Positions 33,773 through 47,200 of a stretch of DNA of 64,000 nucleotides are shown piece by piece. Each line of letters starts with the position of its first letter. The first letter of the stretch is position 1. The stretch is from Budorcas taxicolor (taxonomy: Eukaryota; Chordata; Mammalia; Artiodactyla; Bovidae), in the NCBI RefSeq assembly GCF_023091745.1, contig NC_068935.1, forward strand, positions 60,102,724 through 60,166,723. Direction: 5' to 3'. The translations under genes were made by a program, and so were the position numbers. The notes beneath the pieces are model-generated. The model ran no database searches. It was given only the letters and a program-made list of their open reading frames with translations, and had not been told where the DNA came from.

Positions 33773-34654
33773 AATTAGAACATTCTTTTTCCGATCTGTG
33801 GATGATTTTTAAAGCAGCAAAAAGCCATTCTTTAGGGCATGTGGGGATTATCTGCCAGCGAGGCCTTGGCTCAGCTCATGCACTCGTGCTCTGGAGGCCT
33901 GGCCCGGGGCTGCTTCACAACCAGAGACAAAAGGCAGTCTGTGTTCCGGGCATCAGGTCACAGAGGCCAAGACCGATTGCCAAGTGTTTCCTGGGCTTCT
34001 TTAAAGTAGTAGTTTCAAAAGGCAGCAGGGGAGTTCAGCCTGCAAGGGTGGGAGATGTGCACGCGGCTGAGGAGGCCTGCCTGTACAATCTCTCTGCTCC
34101 CAGAGGTGGGGGCACTGTCCACAGGGCAGGGACTGCTTGGGCGTGGATTTTGCACCGTGAACCTGAACTGGACTGCCTTCCCCACCAGATCTGGGTGCGG
34201 ATGGCAGTGTGGTGGGGAAAGGAGGTCCTAAAGGGGGGCATTTGATGATTAAGAATAAGTGTGTATGTCACACACTGGAGGGGTCCAGTTCCTAAGCCGG
34301 CAGTGCAGGTTGAGGGCAGTGCAGGGGCCTCACAGGCAATACCCAGAAGGCAGGGTCTTGCTCCTAGCCACATTGAGAGCTGGTTATAGACACAGAGGCC
34401 GGGCCTGAAGGTTTGGGGCTCCATAGGGGCCACTGTGGCTACAACCACACCTGGGGACCCCTGTCATGAGGGGACCCACCCTGCTTGGAGCCAGTGGAGT
34501 CACCCAACAAGTGGAAACTGGTTGAAGAGCTTAGGAGGATGAGGTGTCAAGGCAGGCCCTAGAAAGAGGGAGGGCAGGGGGGGATTAGGGTGCAAACAGG
34601 AGCCCAGCCCTCCTCACATGTGAACCTGAGAACCCCAACTGGATGGGGGTTCCA

Positions 34655-34775
34655 TCCACAGCAACCGGGGCCCAGGTTTTAGTCCTATTTCTGCCTCAGA
34701 ATGGCTGTGTGGCCCCTGTGGGCTACAGTCCATCCCTCTCTGGACCTGTTTCCCCATCTGCACCATGGCAGGGTT
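34655..34775 (+). repeat. MIR-like SINE
   Basis: Diverged sense MIR: CCCAGGTTTTAGTCCTATTT, TGCCTCAGAATGGCTGTGTG, GACCTGTTTCCCCATCTGCA. Confidence 0.5.
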
Positions 34776-37559
34776 TGGATCCAGCATGGGTCTCCAGCAC
34801 CCTCCGGTGTGAGGACACTCTGCCTGGGCTGGTTTTGGTTGTTTTCAGGTTCAACCTCAGCCTGAAAACTGTCAGGCCCTACCCATTGTCCCCCTCCCTA
34901 ACCTGGGAAATCTTGGGCTAGACTGGCTTGCCTGGGTTTTGTTCCCAGCCCTAGAGACCTGAATGGGGCCTTCCTGGAGCTGATAAGCCCTGCTGGCCAC
35001 TTCCTTCCAGACTGCCGCCTGTCCCCCTGTCATCTGCTTGCTTCCCAAAGAACTCGCCTCCATTGCCTGCTCCTGGTTCCTGGCTCCCCTCAGCATAGGG
35101 GGTCACCACTTGCCCACTACTGCCTCTTTCAGGCAGCCCAGACTGGCTGCACCTTCCAGCCCATCAGTGTTAGAGGCAGCACTCTTACCCTCAGAGCAAG
35201 GTCTTGTTGTGGGGAGACTCCTTGAGCTGGGGCACTCCAGGAGGACTCTGCCAGAGCCCGGAGGGCTGGTCAGCCTTGGAGCTAGAGATGGTGGTCAAGG
35301 CACAAGAGGAGCTGAGAGTAGAAACGGACAGGGCCAAGCTCAAGCCAGGCAAGGGTAGAGCCCAGTCGCAACCAGGAGCCACCAGAGTCTTGGCCCTCCA
35401 GCTCTAATCCAAGGGGAAGTTCACGAAGGACCCAGTGTTCTGGCTAAGAATGGATGGCAGTTCACCAGCAAGGAGACATCTTGTCCAGGGCCGTGGTGGG
35501 ACAAGAGCACTCGGTGTGTCTGCCCAAGAGCAAGGAGAGCAGAGGAGTCAAAGAGGAGGCTGATGAAGTTCGCAAGGGCCTCAAAGCCTGGATGAGATGG
35601 CTGGAGGTTGCCCTGGCAGGGGTGGGGGGGGGGGCTCCATTGGGGCAGTGAGCAGGTGGGCAGGGCAGGGCAAGGTAGGGCAAGGCAGTCACCTTTCGAG
35701 TCAAACTTGTTTGCAGGCAAGATCAGCTGCAGGGCCTGGCAGCCTGGCAAGGAGGGAGGAGTTAAGGAAAGGCCAATCCCTCTGGCTGGTGCTGTCATGG
35801 CGGGACTGACCCAGTGGGGGCTGAATCACCCGGTATGTAGGAAGAGCTGTGAGGCCCTGGGGCAACCCAGCCCCAGGCAGCCCTTGCTCACTGGCCATTG
35901 TTGGCTTTGGACACCACTCTCGCTTGTGCTCTCTGGAGTGAGCTTTCCATTTCCTACTGGTGGCCTTCGAGAGGGGGGCCACCCTCCTTCTCACCCTTAT
36001 ATCTACTGCATCCCTGTGACCTCTACCTTCTACCTCTTAAGTAAGGGGCTCTGGAAGGGTAAGGGGGCCCAGAGAGGGGGTGAGACATATCTAAGGACAT
36101 ATAGTGAGTATCATCTTTAGGAGCTAGGATGCCAAGTCAAATCCATGGTGACCAGCAACCTGAGATCAGGGGCAGGGAAGTATTAGATGCTGGTCCCCAG
36201 ACTGGAAGCAGAGAAACATTTGTTGGCAAGAGACACAGATGAGCTGAAGTGACTTTATACTTTAGATATAATCCCTACTCCCACACCCCACACATGTATT
36301 CACTCAGATATAGGGCTGCTTCCTCTCTACCTGATAAAGCCAGAGAAGAGCAAGGACAGCTTCCTGAGTGTCGATCACCTCCCAATCCTCCCCAACCCCC
36401 CATATTGGCTTCCATGTCCCAGTGATGACTCAGACAGGGCCCTGCCTTCCCCAAGCTCACCATCTAGAACAATAAAAGGTGACAGCCACTATGCTTGATT
36501 GATGCAGTCAGAGGGAACTGGGGAAGCATGGACAAGGAAGTGATCTACTTGCCTGGGTGACCTGTGGAGTCAGGAGAGAATTTACAAACACTTGAGGAAA
36601 GTTTTGAACAATGACTAAGTGCTCACTAAGCAGACAAGGGGACCAAAGACATTCTAGGGAGTCTGAGCACCAGGAGTAAAAGCGTCAAGGAGACAGGATG
36701 TATTCAGAAAGCGGAAGGTGAGTGTTGCTGAAACAAATTGAACCGAGGGAAGAGAGTGGCTGGGTCTGCAGCCAAATCCTTGAGCCCCTTAAAGAGGTTG
36801 CCTTTTATCTTGAGAGCGATGGGAAGCCATCAGAGAGCTACAGGCAGCTTTGGAGCCATGTGCAAAGTCCTCGACTGACTTCTGTGTGGAGACTGGATGG
36901 GAAGGAAGGCAAGACCAGAGGCAGGGAAAACAATGAAGAGGTTTGGACTAGGGTGGCGGCAGTGGGCGTGGAGAAAAGTGGATGGATTGGAAGACCCTTG
37001 GGACCTAGATTCAGCACTGTTTGTTGAAGGAGAACCCGTTGCTCCATGGTTTGGATGCTGTCATCCTCATAGACCATCTCCTGGCCAAATCTGTGTGGTC
37101 TCTTGGAGAGAGAAGCCCCACAGGTAAGGGTAGGGGCTTCCTCTGACACTCAGTCCATCCTAGCCCCTAGCCCAGTGCCTTCACTGTCACCAGTACTCAG
37201 CAAGCATAACAATGACACAAGTACTCAAAAAGCAGGAATGAATGAATGACACTCATGAAACCGCACTGGACCTCAGGATCTGGCTGTGTCCCCCAACTGA
37301 GTTTGTGGGAGTGCCCTGGCTAGGCGGACAAGGTGTTCGCTGCAGTGCCTTTGGAACCCCAAGTTTCCCAGGAGGGTTTCCCAGCGTGAGGACTCAGGGG
37401 CCGCCGGGTAGTAGGCTCTCTGCCTTTCTTCTCCTTTCCAGCCTCCGGGACTTCCTGCATGATCTGAGCCGACAGCCACCAGTCCGCCTCCCCACCCCTG
37501 TCTGGTATCTCCATCTGTAAAATGGATCTAGGGAACAGTAGCTCTCCACAGAATGAACC

Positions 37560-38220
37560 CGCAGCATCTGCGCAAGTCATCGCCCTGAACGGGGCCAGAT
37601 CGGGCCGGGAGCGGGCTTGGGAGCAACTGGGCAGCCTGGGCCCTTCACGTGGCGGCGCCCTCCCAGCTCGGGGGCGGCGAGCGCGGAGGAATTTGCCTGG
37701 AAGTTTTCCACCGCGGCCGAGCCTTCGGGAGCTCGCTCTGGGCTCGGGGCGGGGAGCCCCGGCCTTGATTTCTCCACCGGCCCCGGGGGGCGGGGCCGGG
37801 AAGCGGCCTGCGGGCCGAGGACCCTGGCAGGGGAATGTCCGGAATGTGCCAGGCGCATCTACCTACCCCAGGAGAGGGCAGAGTTTCGGGGCCGGCCGAG
37901 AGGAGGGGCGAGGGGCGAGGCTCTGGGCGCAGGAGAAAACCTGTTTGTTCTCCTGCGGGCTGAGCCCAGTCCGCGCCTCCTCGCCGACCCGCGCGCTCCC
38001 CACCGCGCCCCGCGCCCCGCGTCCGCTCCCCAGCCCGGCCAGGCCTGCGCCGCCCACCGGAGGGAGCCCGCGACCCGAGCCCGCCGGACCCTACGGCCGT
38101 CCCGCGAGCTGGGCACCTGTGCCAGGTAGGGCTGTCGAGTCGCCGTCCGCCATCGACGCGGCCGGCAGAATCCGCGGTGGAAGGGAACTCGGGCAGAGCC
38201 CAGCCGAGTGACAGCGATGA
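37560..38220 (+). promoter_or_regulatory. ZNF185: CpG island, probable ZNF185 promoter and non-coding exon 1
   Basis: This is the only CpG-dense stretch in the window. It has at least two Sp1-type GGGGCGGGG boxes (near 37745 and 37788) and a tandem GGAATG site at 37832-37846. It lies about 29 kb after the NSDHL end and 11.5 kb before the ZNF185 start codon. From memory, the human NSDHL-ZNF185 gap is of similar size (about 28 kb). A CAG|GTAGGG donor at 38125/38126 could end a non-coding first exon spliced to the acceptor at 49661. Direction is inferred from ZNF185. A long open frame through it is a GC-content effect. Confidence 0.65.
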
Positions 38221-41200
38221 CTTGGGGCCTCAGTTTCCCCATCCATAATCTTCACTCTCTCTAAGGGCTTCTGCTGGCTGAGGGACGATACTTAGTTTTC
38301 TGATTTCGCTGTGAGTGAAGAGACTAAGAAGAGAGGCACCTAAGGCTGGCCTGGCCCACCCTCTTTCTGCTAGAGAGGGTGTGATTGTTAGTAAATGGCC
38401 TGGGGCCAGGGTGCTCTGCGAGTTGATTGCAGGCCGCGGGGAATAAGGGAATCTGAGATCAGCTAGTTTTTCCTGTGTCCATTTTGTAGATGAGAAAACC
38501 AAGACCCAGAGCCTGGCTCACCCTGACGCCCAGACCAGGAGGCTCACCGGTTACTTGTGATGAGTGTGTGCTGGGCACCAGGTAGTCTCCTGAAGGGCCA
38601 CTGGGAAGGTAGCTGCTCAGACCGAAGGCGCCAAATCAAGCACTGCTGAGTGTTATCAACAGGATCTGCCATGAGCAGGCTCTGTGGCTAGATTGTTTCG
38701 GGGGCAGGGGAGCCAAGAGCCTTGTCCTCTTTGGAAAGGCACAGTGATAGCTCTGCCTTGGAAAGAGACTAAAAGCTCAACTCCTCTGCCTACTCTGCTA
38801 CTTCTGAGCAGAAGGTGTCCAAGAGGGTAAGACACCTGGTTGCCTCCCACCCAGGGCTGCTGGGGGCTCACATGAGGTCGGTGGTGAGTGTGCCAGGGCT
38901 TTGGAATAGGAATTGTGCTCACGCTGAGCCATTTGCCCTCGGTCTTCACACTGTGAAAGGCCACATAGACACATCTCAGGACCACTCAGCAAACCCTGAG
39001 AGAGAGCCCCTCACAACCCACCCAGAGGTGGTCCAGACCCCTGGCACCTGGACCCAGTCCCGCCTGGGCCTCATGGCCTTGTGGACTTCTGATCGTGGTA
39101 CCTGGCTTGGAACAGAAAACAGGGCCCCATGGGCCAACAGGCCTGGACAGTTGGGAGGAGCTCTGCATTCCCACTCGTCATTACCAGCTCACTTAGAGCT
39201 GTGGTGGAAGGTGGGGGTGGAATAGTGCCTTACCTTACCAGGGTCTCCACTGCCTCATCTGAAAAATCAGGGGTAACTCAGAAACTAGTTCAGAGGCCCT
39301 GCTTACTGCTTTGAAGCAAGGGGCCAGGACATAGATGCACAGACCAGGAGCCAGCCTGCAGGTTGGCCCTGGTACTTGTGCTGTTCACCTCATCACCCCT
39401 GGACCACCCCAGGATAGGAAGGAGCAGAACCATCTCACCTGCCCTACCCCCACTGTCCATCAGTTCCCAGACCTAGCCCTTGTGCCTTCAGAAGCCAGGA
39501 CCTTGCTGGGGCCTCTGTACTCAACTGTGGGGAGCTGATATGAGGTGCCAAGCACAGGGTCAGGCACACAGCAAGTGCTCAGATCTATTCATTTGTACCC
39601 TCTGGACACACACAACTCAGTGACAGAGGTGGACCACGACCACACTGAGGGCTGCCGCCCTGAGTAGCATTAACACAACGGGCTGTGGGAGCCTGGGATG
39701 GGGGAGCAGGCCTGGCTGGGAGGATCAGAAAATACTTCTGGAGGAGGAGGACTTGGAAGCAGCAGAAGGAGCTCAGGAACCGCCCGGTCAAGGCCCGCAC
39801 ATTCTTCTTTGAAATTGTCCACCTCCCTTCCTCTTCAACTTGAGCCAGATTCCAGACAGAGTACCCCAACCTGAGGGCACTGATCCCAGGAGCAGCCAAC
39901 GCTTCACTTTGGCCTCCAGCCTGCCTTGTGCTTCTGCTTAGCACCCCTGTGGCCTAAGATTCAGCGGGACAGAGAGTCTGGGCCCCCAGCAGTGGGCCTG
40001 GGACCTGCCCATGGTAGGCATCAGCACCTGGTCCCCGAACTGCCCTCAGTTGATGCCAAGAAAAATTTCAAATCTGGCCCAGTAGTCTCCGGAAGCTGGA
40101 AGCCTGCTGTCTCCCTTCTCCACTCAACCTCCATGGCTGACTGATCCCTTTGGACTGGATCTTGCTTCAGGCCACAGCTCATAAGGTGCCAGCTCATGCA
40201 TAATACCCGCTTGCTTTCTGCTTGCTGAATGAGGCTGCCCCAACTGCCAGCCCCTGCCCCTGGCATCAGACAGGAGTGTGGTTGAGGGAGAGGAGAGCTG
40301 CTTTCCATGGTTCCAGAGTCCTGAGCAGCAACCCATATGGCGCCCAAGGTCTTTGGGTCCCGAAGTTTGGGATCCATCAGGGGTTCTGCATCCCTTCCTG
40401 CTGCACTTGCAGAGAGCTGACCGATGCCAGGACAAGGGCAGCTATCCAGAGACCCGTGTGCCTGAAAGTGACCCTCAGAAGAGGTTGACTGGTGGTCATA
40501 GGGTGTGTGACGGGACACGCAGGATCCTTTACAGTCGAGTGGTAGGAAAGCGGCTGGGAGACCAGACAGGGTTAAGACCCCAGCTTGGACACAGTCTAGT
40601 TGTGCAAACCTGAGCACATCATGAAAGCTCTGGAGGCCCCGTGTCACCTGTCCAAAAGGGAGGCTGAAGCCAGGAGCGCTGTGCTTTCAGGGCTGTCAGT
40701 GGAGCCAGGGTCACCATATCCTCCTCCAGGAGCCATGGTCGCCAAGAGTGAGGTTGAGGCCAGGTTGGAAGAGATATGGCCTCCCCACCCGAGGAGAAAG
40801 CATTTTAAAATCCCTGCTAGTCTGTGCCAATGATGCACATATTGTGTGTACCCACAGTTAAGTGATTTGCCACAGTACACTTCATTCTTGGTCATTTCTG
40901 GATGCCTACTAACTAGCATCTGATTTGCTTTCTTTGACGATTTTCACTCGCGTTTTTAACTTTTATCTTGGAGTAATCAAAAGCTCACATAAAAGTGGTA
41001 AGAATGGTACCAAGACCCCCCCCCCTGCCATATCTGGATCCCCCACTGTGAACATTTCTAGTCATATTCTTCAGGAAGGGGGACACTGATGTGGGAGCAG
41101 TTGTGTGACTGTCACCTTCCAGGGGCCACAGCAGGGTCAGGAGGTGGGACCGGCTGGACAATGAAAGGACCAGTGGCCCAGGAGGTGTCATTCTCAAACT

Positions 41201-44200
41201 CTATAAGGAATTAGGGGAGCCGGAACCTGCAACTTAAGCACACGTCCCAGAAGACCTAGATGCCAGAGGGACCTAGAGGCCACTTTCAGAAACAATCCCT
41301 AGGCTTTTCCTGTGGGGAGGGTGCTCACAACCCACTGCAAGAGGTGGTGGCAGCCAAGGTGGCTCTGTGGCTCTGTGGCCACAGCCTGGGTCTGAGAGGA
41401 GGCCTGGCCTCTGGGAGCAATGGTGTGTAGGCTCCCCACCGCTGCTGCTTGTTGTCCCTGGCAGTCCCTCACTGCATCGTGGGTGCACCGCGGGTGCTCT
41501 GTGTGGCCCCTTGATCTGATCCCCGGGATTGTTGGCTCAGCATGGGACTTTCTGATGACTCAGTCAGTTTCCCACTGAACAGGCCTGAGGATTCCTACCA
41601 CCAGAACGGGTATCCCGGGTACAAATGCTCACATCAGGCAGCGCCAGGTTTAAGACTGAAACAAAACAAAATGCAAAACCAGGACTTGCCTCATTACTTC
41701 TGCCCAGTGAGCTCCTACTCATTCTTTCATTGTTTTCAGAAACACCCGAGCCAAAGGCACCTTCTTGGGGATTGCAGTGCTGTTCTAGGCCCCTGTCTGT
41801 CTGCCCGGCACCAGGTCGGGCTTCAACTTTCTGAAAAGCCTTATGGGATAAATGAAAATGTGGCCATAAATGAAAATTTGGGAAGTCGGGATCTGCAGTG
41901 GACAAGAATGAGGAAGGAGGGGGCTGGGAAGGCAGATGACAGCCTCACTCTTGATCTCCCATGACCAGGGGCAAGTGGAGAGGACTTCCCTGTCACTGGA
42001 CCTGCTCTAGCAGAGGCTGAATGGGTGGCAGGAGTAAGGGTGCAGGGGTATTCCTGGGGTGGAGAGAGTTCGTTGGGGTGGAAGTGGGCTCTGATGACCC
42101 CTGGGTCCCTTTCAACCCTCTTGACTGTCTGTGGGCCCCACTGGAATGAACTGAAGACCACCTTGGTTCCAGGCTGCAGAGACACCTGGAGTGTGTGCTG
42201 GGAGGCTCATCAGGGGAGGTGGCCACACTGGGGATAGCTCTTGTCAGTGGCTCTGGTAAAGGGTCCCGGGCATGTTGATTCTGCCCAGCCCCCTGGCCTC
42301 CACAGAGACGTCTCAGACGGTCCTGCCCAGAAGCCCTTGCTGGTCCTTGAGGCCAACCCATCTCTGCAATAGCCCAGTTACCCAAAGCAGTTGCTTATAT
42401 CCAGCCTTCTGAGAGCTAGAAAACGGGCACAAAAGTGATGGATGGCCAGGTGGCTGTGTCTTACTGGGGCTTGAACTCCCCACCTCCTGGAGGGAGCTGG
42501 CCAACCTCAGACATCTGCCTCCCCAGGCCCTTCTGGTGCTGACGCCAAGAAGTCTAGATTCTGGGGTGTTGAGGGGTGGGATGAGGGGAGGTAAAATTCC
42601 AGACTTTCATGCAGAAGTCATTTACCTGTAAAGCACATTTACAAATATTCCCCCCAGTCCATGCATTTTTTTTTCCGTATTACATTTTCCCCCTCTGCAA
42701 CCCAAGTCTCCTCCAGCTCTTTTTTCCACGTGGTACGCTTCCTTCCTCCCACCCCTTGGCTTCCAGGCGTGAGGCCTAGGATGGGAGCATCACGAGCTGG
42801 CAAGGCGCTCCGCTCTGCTGCTTGCACAGGGCAAAAAGGCTGGCCAGGGCTCCTGGGAGCTGTGTGCTGCTTAGCCGACTGAGGGGCTTGGACATGACCC
42901 AGCTGCTCAGCCATCAATCTGGAAGGCCTCTGAGGGGCCCCTTCCCCCTGAACTGCTGCCGAGAATCTCTGAATCCCAGGAACCCCTGGAGGAAAACAAC
43001 CTCTCTGCTGACTGTCCTCTCGCCAGCTGCCGGGACTGGGAATCAGGATGTCCTCGTTCCTGAGAGTTGGTCTCGGGAGACTGTCTGACAAAATGGGATG
43101 TTTGATCGTTCCAGCCCTTTTGGCCTGGGGAATCAGGTCAGCTGACTCAGTGGCAGCTTAAGTTGACCAGGGTCCAAACTTCAATACTCAGCCAAGCTTG
43201 TGCATTGAGAAAAGGACCGGATGAGGATAACCAAACAGGGATCCCCAGCCCCCTTCCTGCTCTCTTCCATGTCCTGCCTGGGGCCTCAGCATTGTTTGTC
43301 TGGGTGCAGGTCCTCACTAGGGTGCTGGGCCTTTGACCTCCAGGGATGCTGCCAAGGAAGAATGGGAGGCTATGGCCCTGGTTATGAGCTTCACTGAAGC
43401 TGGTGCCACCCCTTCATGGCCAGGCGCAGGGGTCTGGGAGTGCTTTGAGACCCGGGCTTCATCCTCAGCCAGACAGGGTAAGTGATGGGTCCAGTGACTT
43501 TTTCTGACACCATGGGACTTGGACTCTGTGTCTCTTGCTCCTTCCTTTGCACGTGAGTTGGAAGAGACAGCAGGTGTGCCTCTCCTATGAAGTCACTGTC
43601 CTGTCAGCTTCTGTTTCTGCTGCCCCTTCCTTAAGGCTCAGGACTTCTGGGCCACCTGCAGAGGGAAGCTCGCTAAGAAAGCCCCATGGCTAGAGGCAGG
43701 GCTCTCCAGCAGGTGGGCTTTGACTACCTCGTTGTCACCCGTCCCTTGGGACCCATCATTACCCTGAAGGACCTTGAGAGGGGTCTCTCACAGGCATTCA
43801 TACACAAGGATGAACCCTCATCTTAAAGCTCAGAGGCATTTGCTTTAAACACAGCCAAAGAGGACCCAGCTGTCTCTTCTGGAGGTGGCTATAAGGCACA
43901 GGGACTTTTCTTTGACCCTGTTCCCCAATGGTGGGACCCCTGGAGGCTCTTCTTCATGGAGCACATGGAGTACCAGCCCCACTGATGGGGCCCAGATCCC
44001 CCATCGGGAGGGCCAGTCTTCTGGTGTGTTGAGCTGTTGCACAGCCGCAAGGGTCATGCACAGGTGTCCTCCCTACCTCCCCATCTCCCCTTCTCACTGA
44101 GGGTGGTGGCCCCCAGGTTGAATTCAGCCTGGAGGTAGGCATGGAGGGACTCTGGCCAGGGGAGCTGACTGGATCCTCAAGCAGTTTGTCATAAGAGGGC

Positions 44201-47200
44201 CAGAGGGAACAGGTGTGACACCCGGGGTCCTCCTTGCAGGTTTTGTTTCTCCATGGTTTAGTCACGATACCTTCATCCAATGGTGGGGGAGTCAGAGACC
44301 CATAAAAATGCTCACAGACAGAGCTTTACTAGAACATTGCCTCAAGTTGGCCCAGCAACCATCCCCTACACTGGGTGGCCCAAGGCCTCAATGACTTCAC
44401 CCAGATGTCCCTGTCACATCTGTTTTCAGTCACTGGGCTTGGCTGCATGGGTCACGGTCAGCTATGCCCTATTGCCCTGTCCCACTGCTTTCTCACTCTT
44501 GATTTCTGAGCCATACCTAACGTGTCTGCCCGGAGCTGAGCCAAGGACTCTGATGCCAAGAGACTGCATTGTGTTTGATCCCTGCCAGCCAGAGATGGGG
44601 CCCTGCAAAAGGTCCATACACATGCGGAAACACAGCTGGACCTCCTGTCAGCTTCCTGGCTGCAGAGTGTCCCAACTCCTCTCTGGGAGGAAGGCCTGCC
44701 CTCACTCCCCTGCCAGTCGTGCACCCACTCATGCTTGCTCATGGTGGCCAGAGTCCAGCCCATACACATGCAGAGAAGCCCCGACTCCTGTGCCCTCTGG
44801 CTGCAACTCCTGAAGGCAAGGCTGAAGGTATTTTATTCTTCTTCCCTCCCAGTTCACCTGGGAGGTCCCTGCCTGGTACCCAGCACCTGCTGCCCAGGGT
44901 GGGAGAAGGACAGTCACTCAGCCTGCTGTCAACGTTCATGTGAGCCCTGCTGCCTTGCCCCCACTATGGTGTTCTTCCCATTGTCTGGAAGACGGCAGCC
45001 CATCCTAGATGGGCCAGGGAGCACCGAGGAAGAGTGTGGGAGCAGCCACAGAACAGAGGGACCCCAGGGGGACATGAGGACTCCTGTGAGAGGCGCCGCC
45101 TGGGCTGAAGCTCAAGGCCTTTTGTCAAGGGTAGAGACACAGAAGCCTGCTTGGGAGAGTGGGTGGGCACGACATGGGGAGTCAGGTAGGTTGGTGATTG
45201 CAGAAAACTTTCTCCCAGTTAGTTTTCTCATCTTGGAGGCAGAGCGTGTGCCTGTGGGGTGACAGGGTGACCCCTCCTCCTGCTGTTTCTCTCTCCATCT
45301 CTGTCTCCTCATACATCAGCCAAGCACTGGTGTCCTTGTCTGCCAGCTCTCCCAGGTCCCTCCCTGCCGCTAGTGTGCCTTCACCAGCTCCTCTGCCTCA
45401 GCTCTGACCCCACTCGCTGATGGCCTCAGATGCCTCCGGGCTCACTGTGGCTGGGACCACAGGCTCTGCACACCCCCTCATTGGCTCTTCACTTTTCTCT
45501 ATCCAGTCAAGGCCAGAAGCTCTTTTCCTGGGAGGTTGCCAGGGGGCCTTGCGAGGCTGCGGCAGCTGGGAGGAAGGTGCGGGGCAGCTACCCGCATCAG
45601 AGAGAGCCTTTCTCAGCCAGCCCTGCCAGGGACACTGCCCCAGCCTGCCCCAAGAGGCAAGTGCAGGCGAATGGAAGAGGGAGAGAGAAAGAAGTAAAGG
45701 GCACAGAGGGTGGCCTGACTTGCTCAGGAGGACTTGTATTTGGTCCAGAGCTGCCCTGGGACAAGTCTGGATGTAGGGCCTTGGTTGGATTTAGCAAGGG
45801 AAAGGGTCCTGCCTAGTAGAGCTGAGAGAGAGGATGGAAGGTGGTAGGGAAGCCACCTATTCCTTTGGTGGCCCAAGACAGGTGCTTAGGCAGAGTGATG
45901 TGACACTTCCCAAGAAATGAGAAGCCATCTCCCTATCAAGGTAGATTCAGGGCTGTTGTCCTGAAAAGGTGCACAGTGAGGACACCTACTAGCATCCAGA
46001 TACCAAGCCATGGCATGGGACAGAGCTGGCACCAAATTACAGGGAGGGGCACATCGTCTGGCTTGGGGGTGTCCTGCCACAGGTTTGGTGGCTCAGCACC
46101 ACTTCACAGATGAGGCTCAGAGAGTGGGACTCATGGGCCAGGAGAGCCTAGAAGAGTTTGGAAGAAGCCCAAGTGCCCAGAGGAGGAAGACTGGAAGGCC
46201 TGATCAGGCGGGAATTCTCCTGCCTTTTGAAGGTGGCTGGAGGTAGAGGCTTTGGGTGATGTGGCATCCATCTTGTCTTGTTCTCCACCTTCTCCATGGG
46301 GTAAATGGGGAGGTGCATGAGTCTGCAGTTAGAACAGTTTTTCTCTTTCCATGTCTTCTTGAATTCAGGTGCAAGCCCTGGCCATGAGAGACCTGGGTGT
46401 GTTGGACATGGAAAGGGTAGAGGCTGGGGCTGCAGGGCGTTGGCTGCCCACCTTGGAGAGGATGCTGGGGTCTGGGGCTTGGAGTCAGTCATGAGGCTGA
46501 GAGGCCAGGCAGGCACCATGTGCATGGCTGATCCAAGTTCAAGGTCTCTTCTCTGCAGCCAGAACCATACTGGTGCCTGGCCACCTGGACCCCAGGCTCT
46601 GTGATGTCATACCTGGGGTCAGCAGGGCTACTGTGCAGCCACAGCTGGGTGCTTAGGTTCTAGCTGGGTCCACCACCCTCTGAAAGTGTTGGAGTGTGGC
46701 CTGGAGCCATTTGCCCAACCTCCCCCAGCTGAGTTTTCTCATAGTGAAGCAGGAGGATGGCATATTTACTGCAGGCGGGTTGCCCTGGTGTCAGAGCCTG
46801 CGTCTGCAAAGTGTGCTCCTTCTGTCCTACTGTGTCCTTGTGGTTTTGAGCTTCTAGGAGTATGTCTCCTGCCATGTGCATGTCTGACCTGTCTGAGAAC
46901 TCAACCCACGATGCAGACAGGGGCAGCTTTGCAGGAGGGGGTGTGGAAGATGATCATACACAGAGGAGTAAAATGTTTTTGTATACATCCTTTAGATGTT
47001 TCTTTTCCTGTGCATTTTTATGTAAATATAGTTTAAGGAAATGAACACATCCTACAGATATTGTTTTAAAAGCTGCCTTTCACTTAATAATATATAGAAA
47101 CCAATATACATGAAAGTTTGTTAAATATTGCATATATCAACATCATTTGTAATGGTTGCCTACTGTTTGCTTGAATGGTAGATCATATGCTTAAAGACAA

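Larger units (their letters stand above)
32866..37560. other. Intergenic upstream of the CpG island
   Basis: No gene recognised. Holds a MIR-like stretch (34655-34775), the palindrome at 33747-33772, a G/C-run polymorphism-prone stretch near 35618-35635, a GGGCA/GGGCAA-rich patch near 35655-35690, and a segment at 36740-36990 of the unnamed family at 28100-28470. Confidence 0.4.

Noticed and set aside
33721..34245. 174-codon open frame
   Set aside because: No recognisable similarity, no splice or homology support; consistent with chance.
37522..38211. 229-codon open frame through the CpG island
   Set aside because: Stops are rare in such GC-rich DNA; several frames on both strands are open and none shows a known domain.
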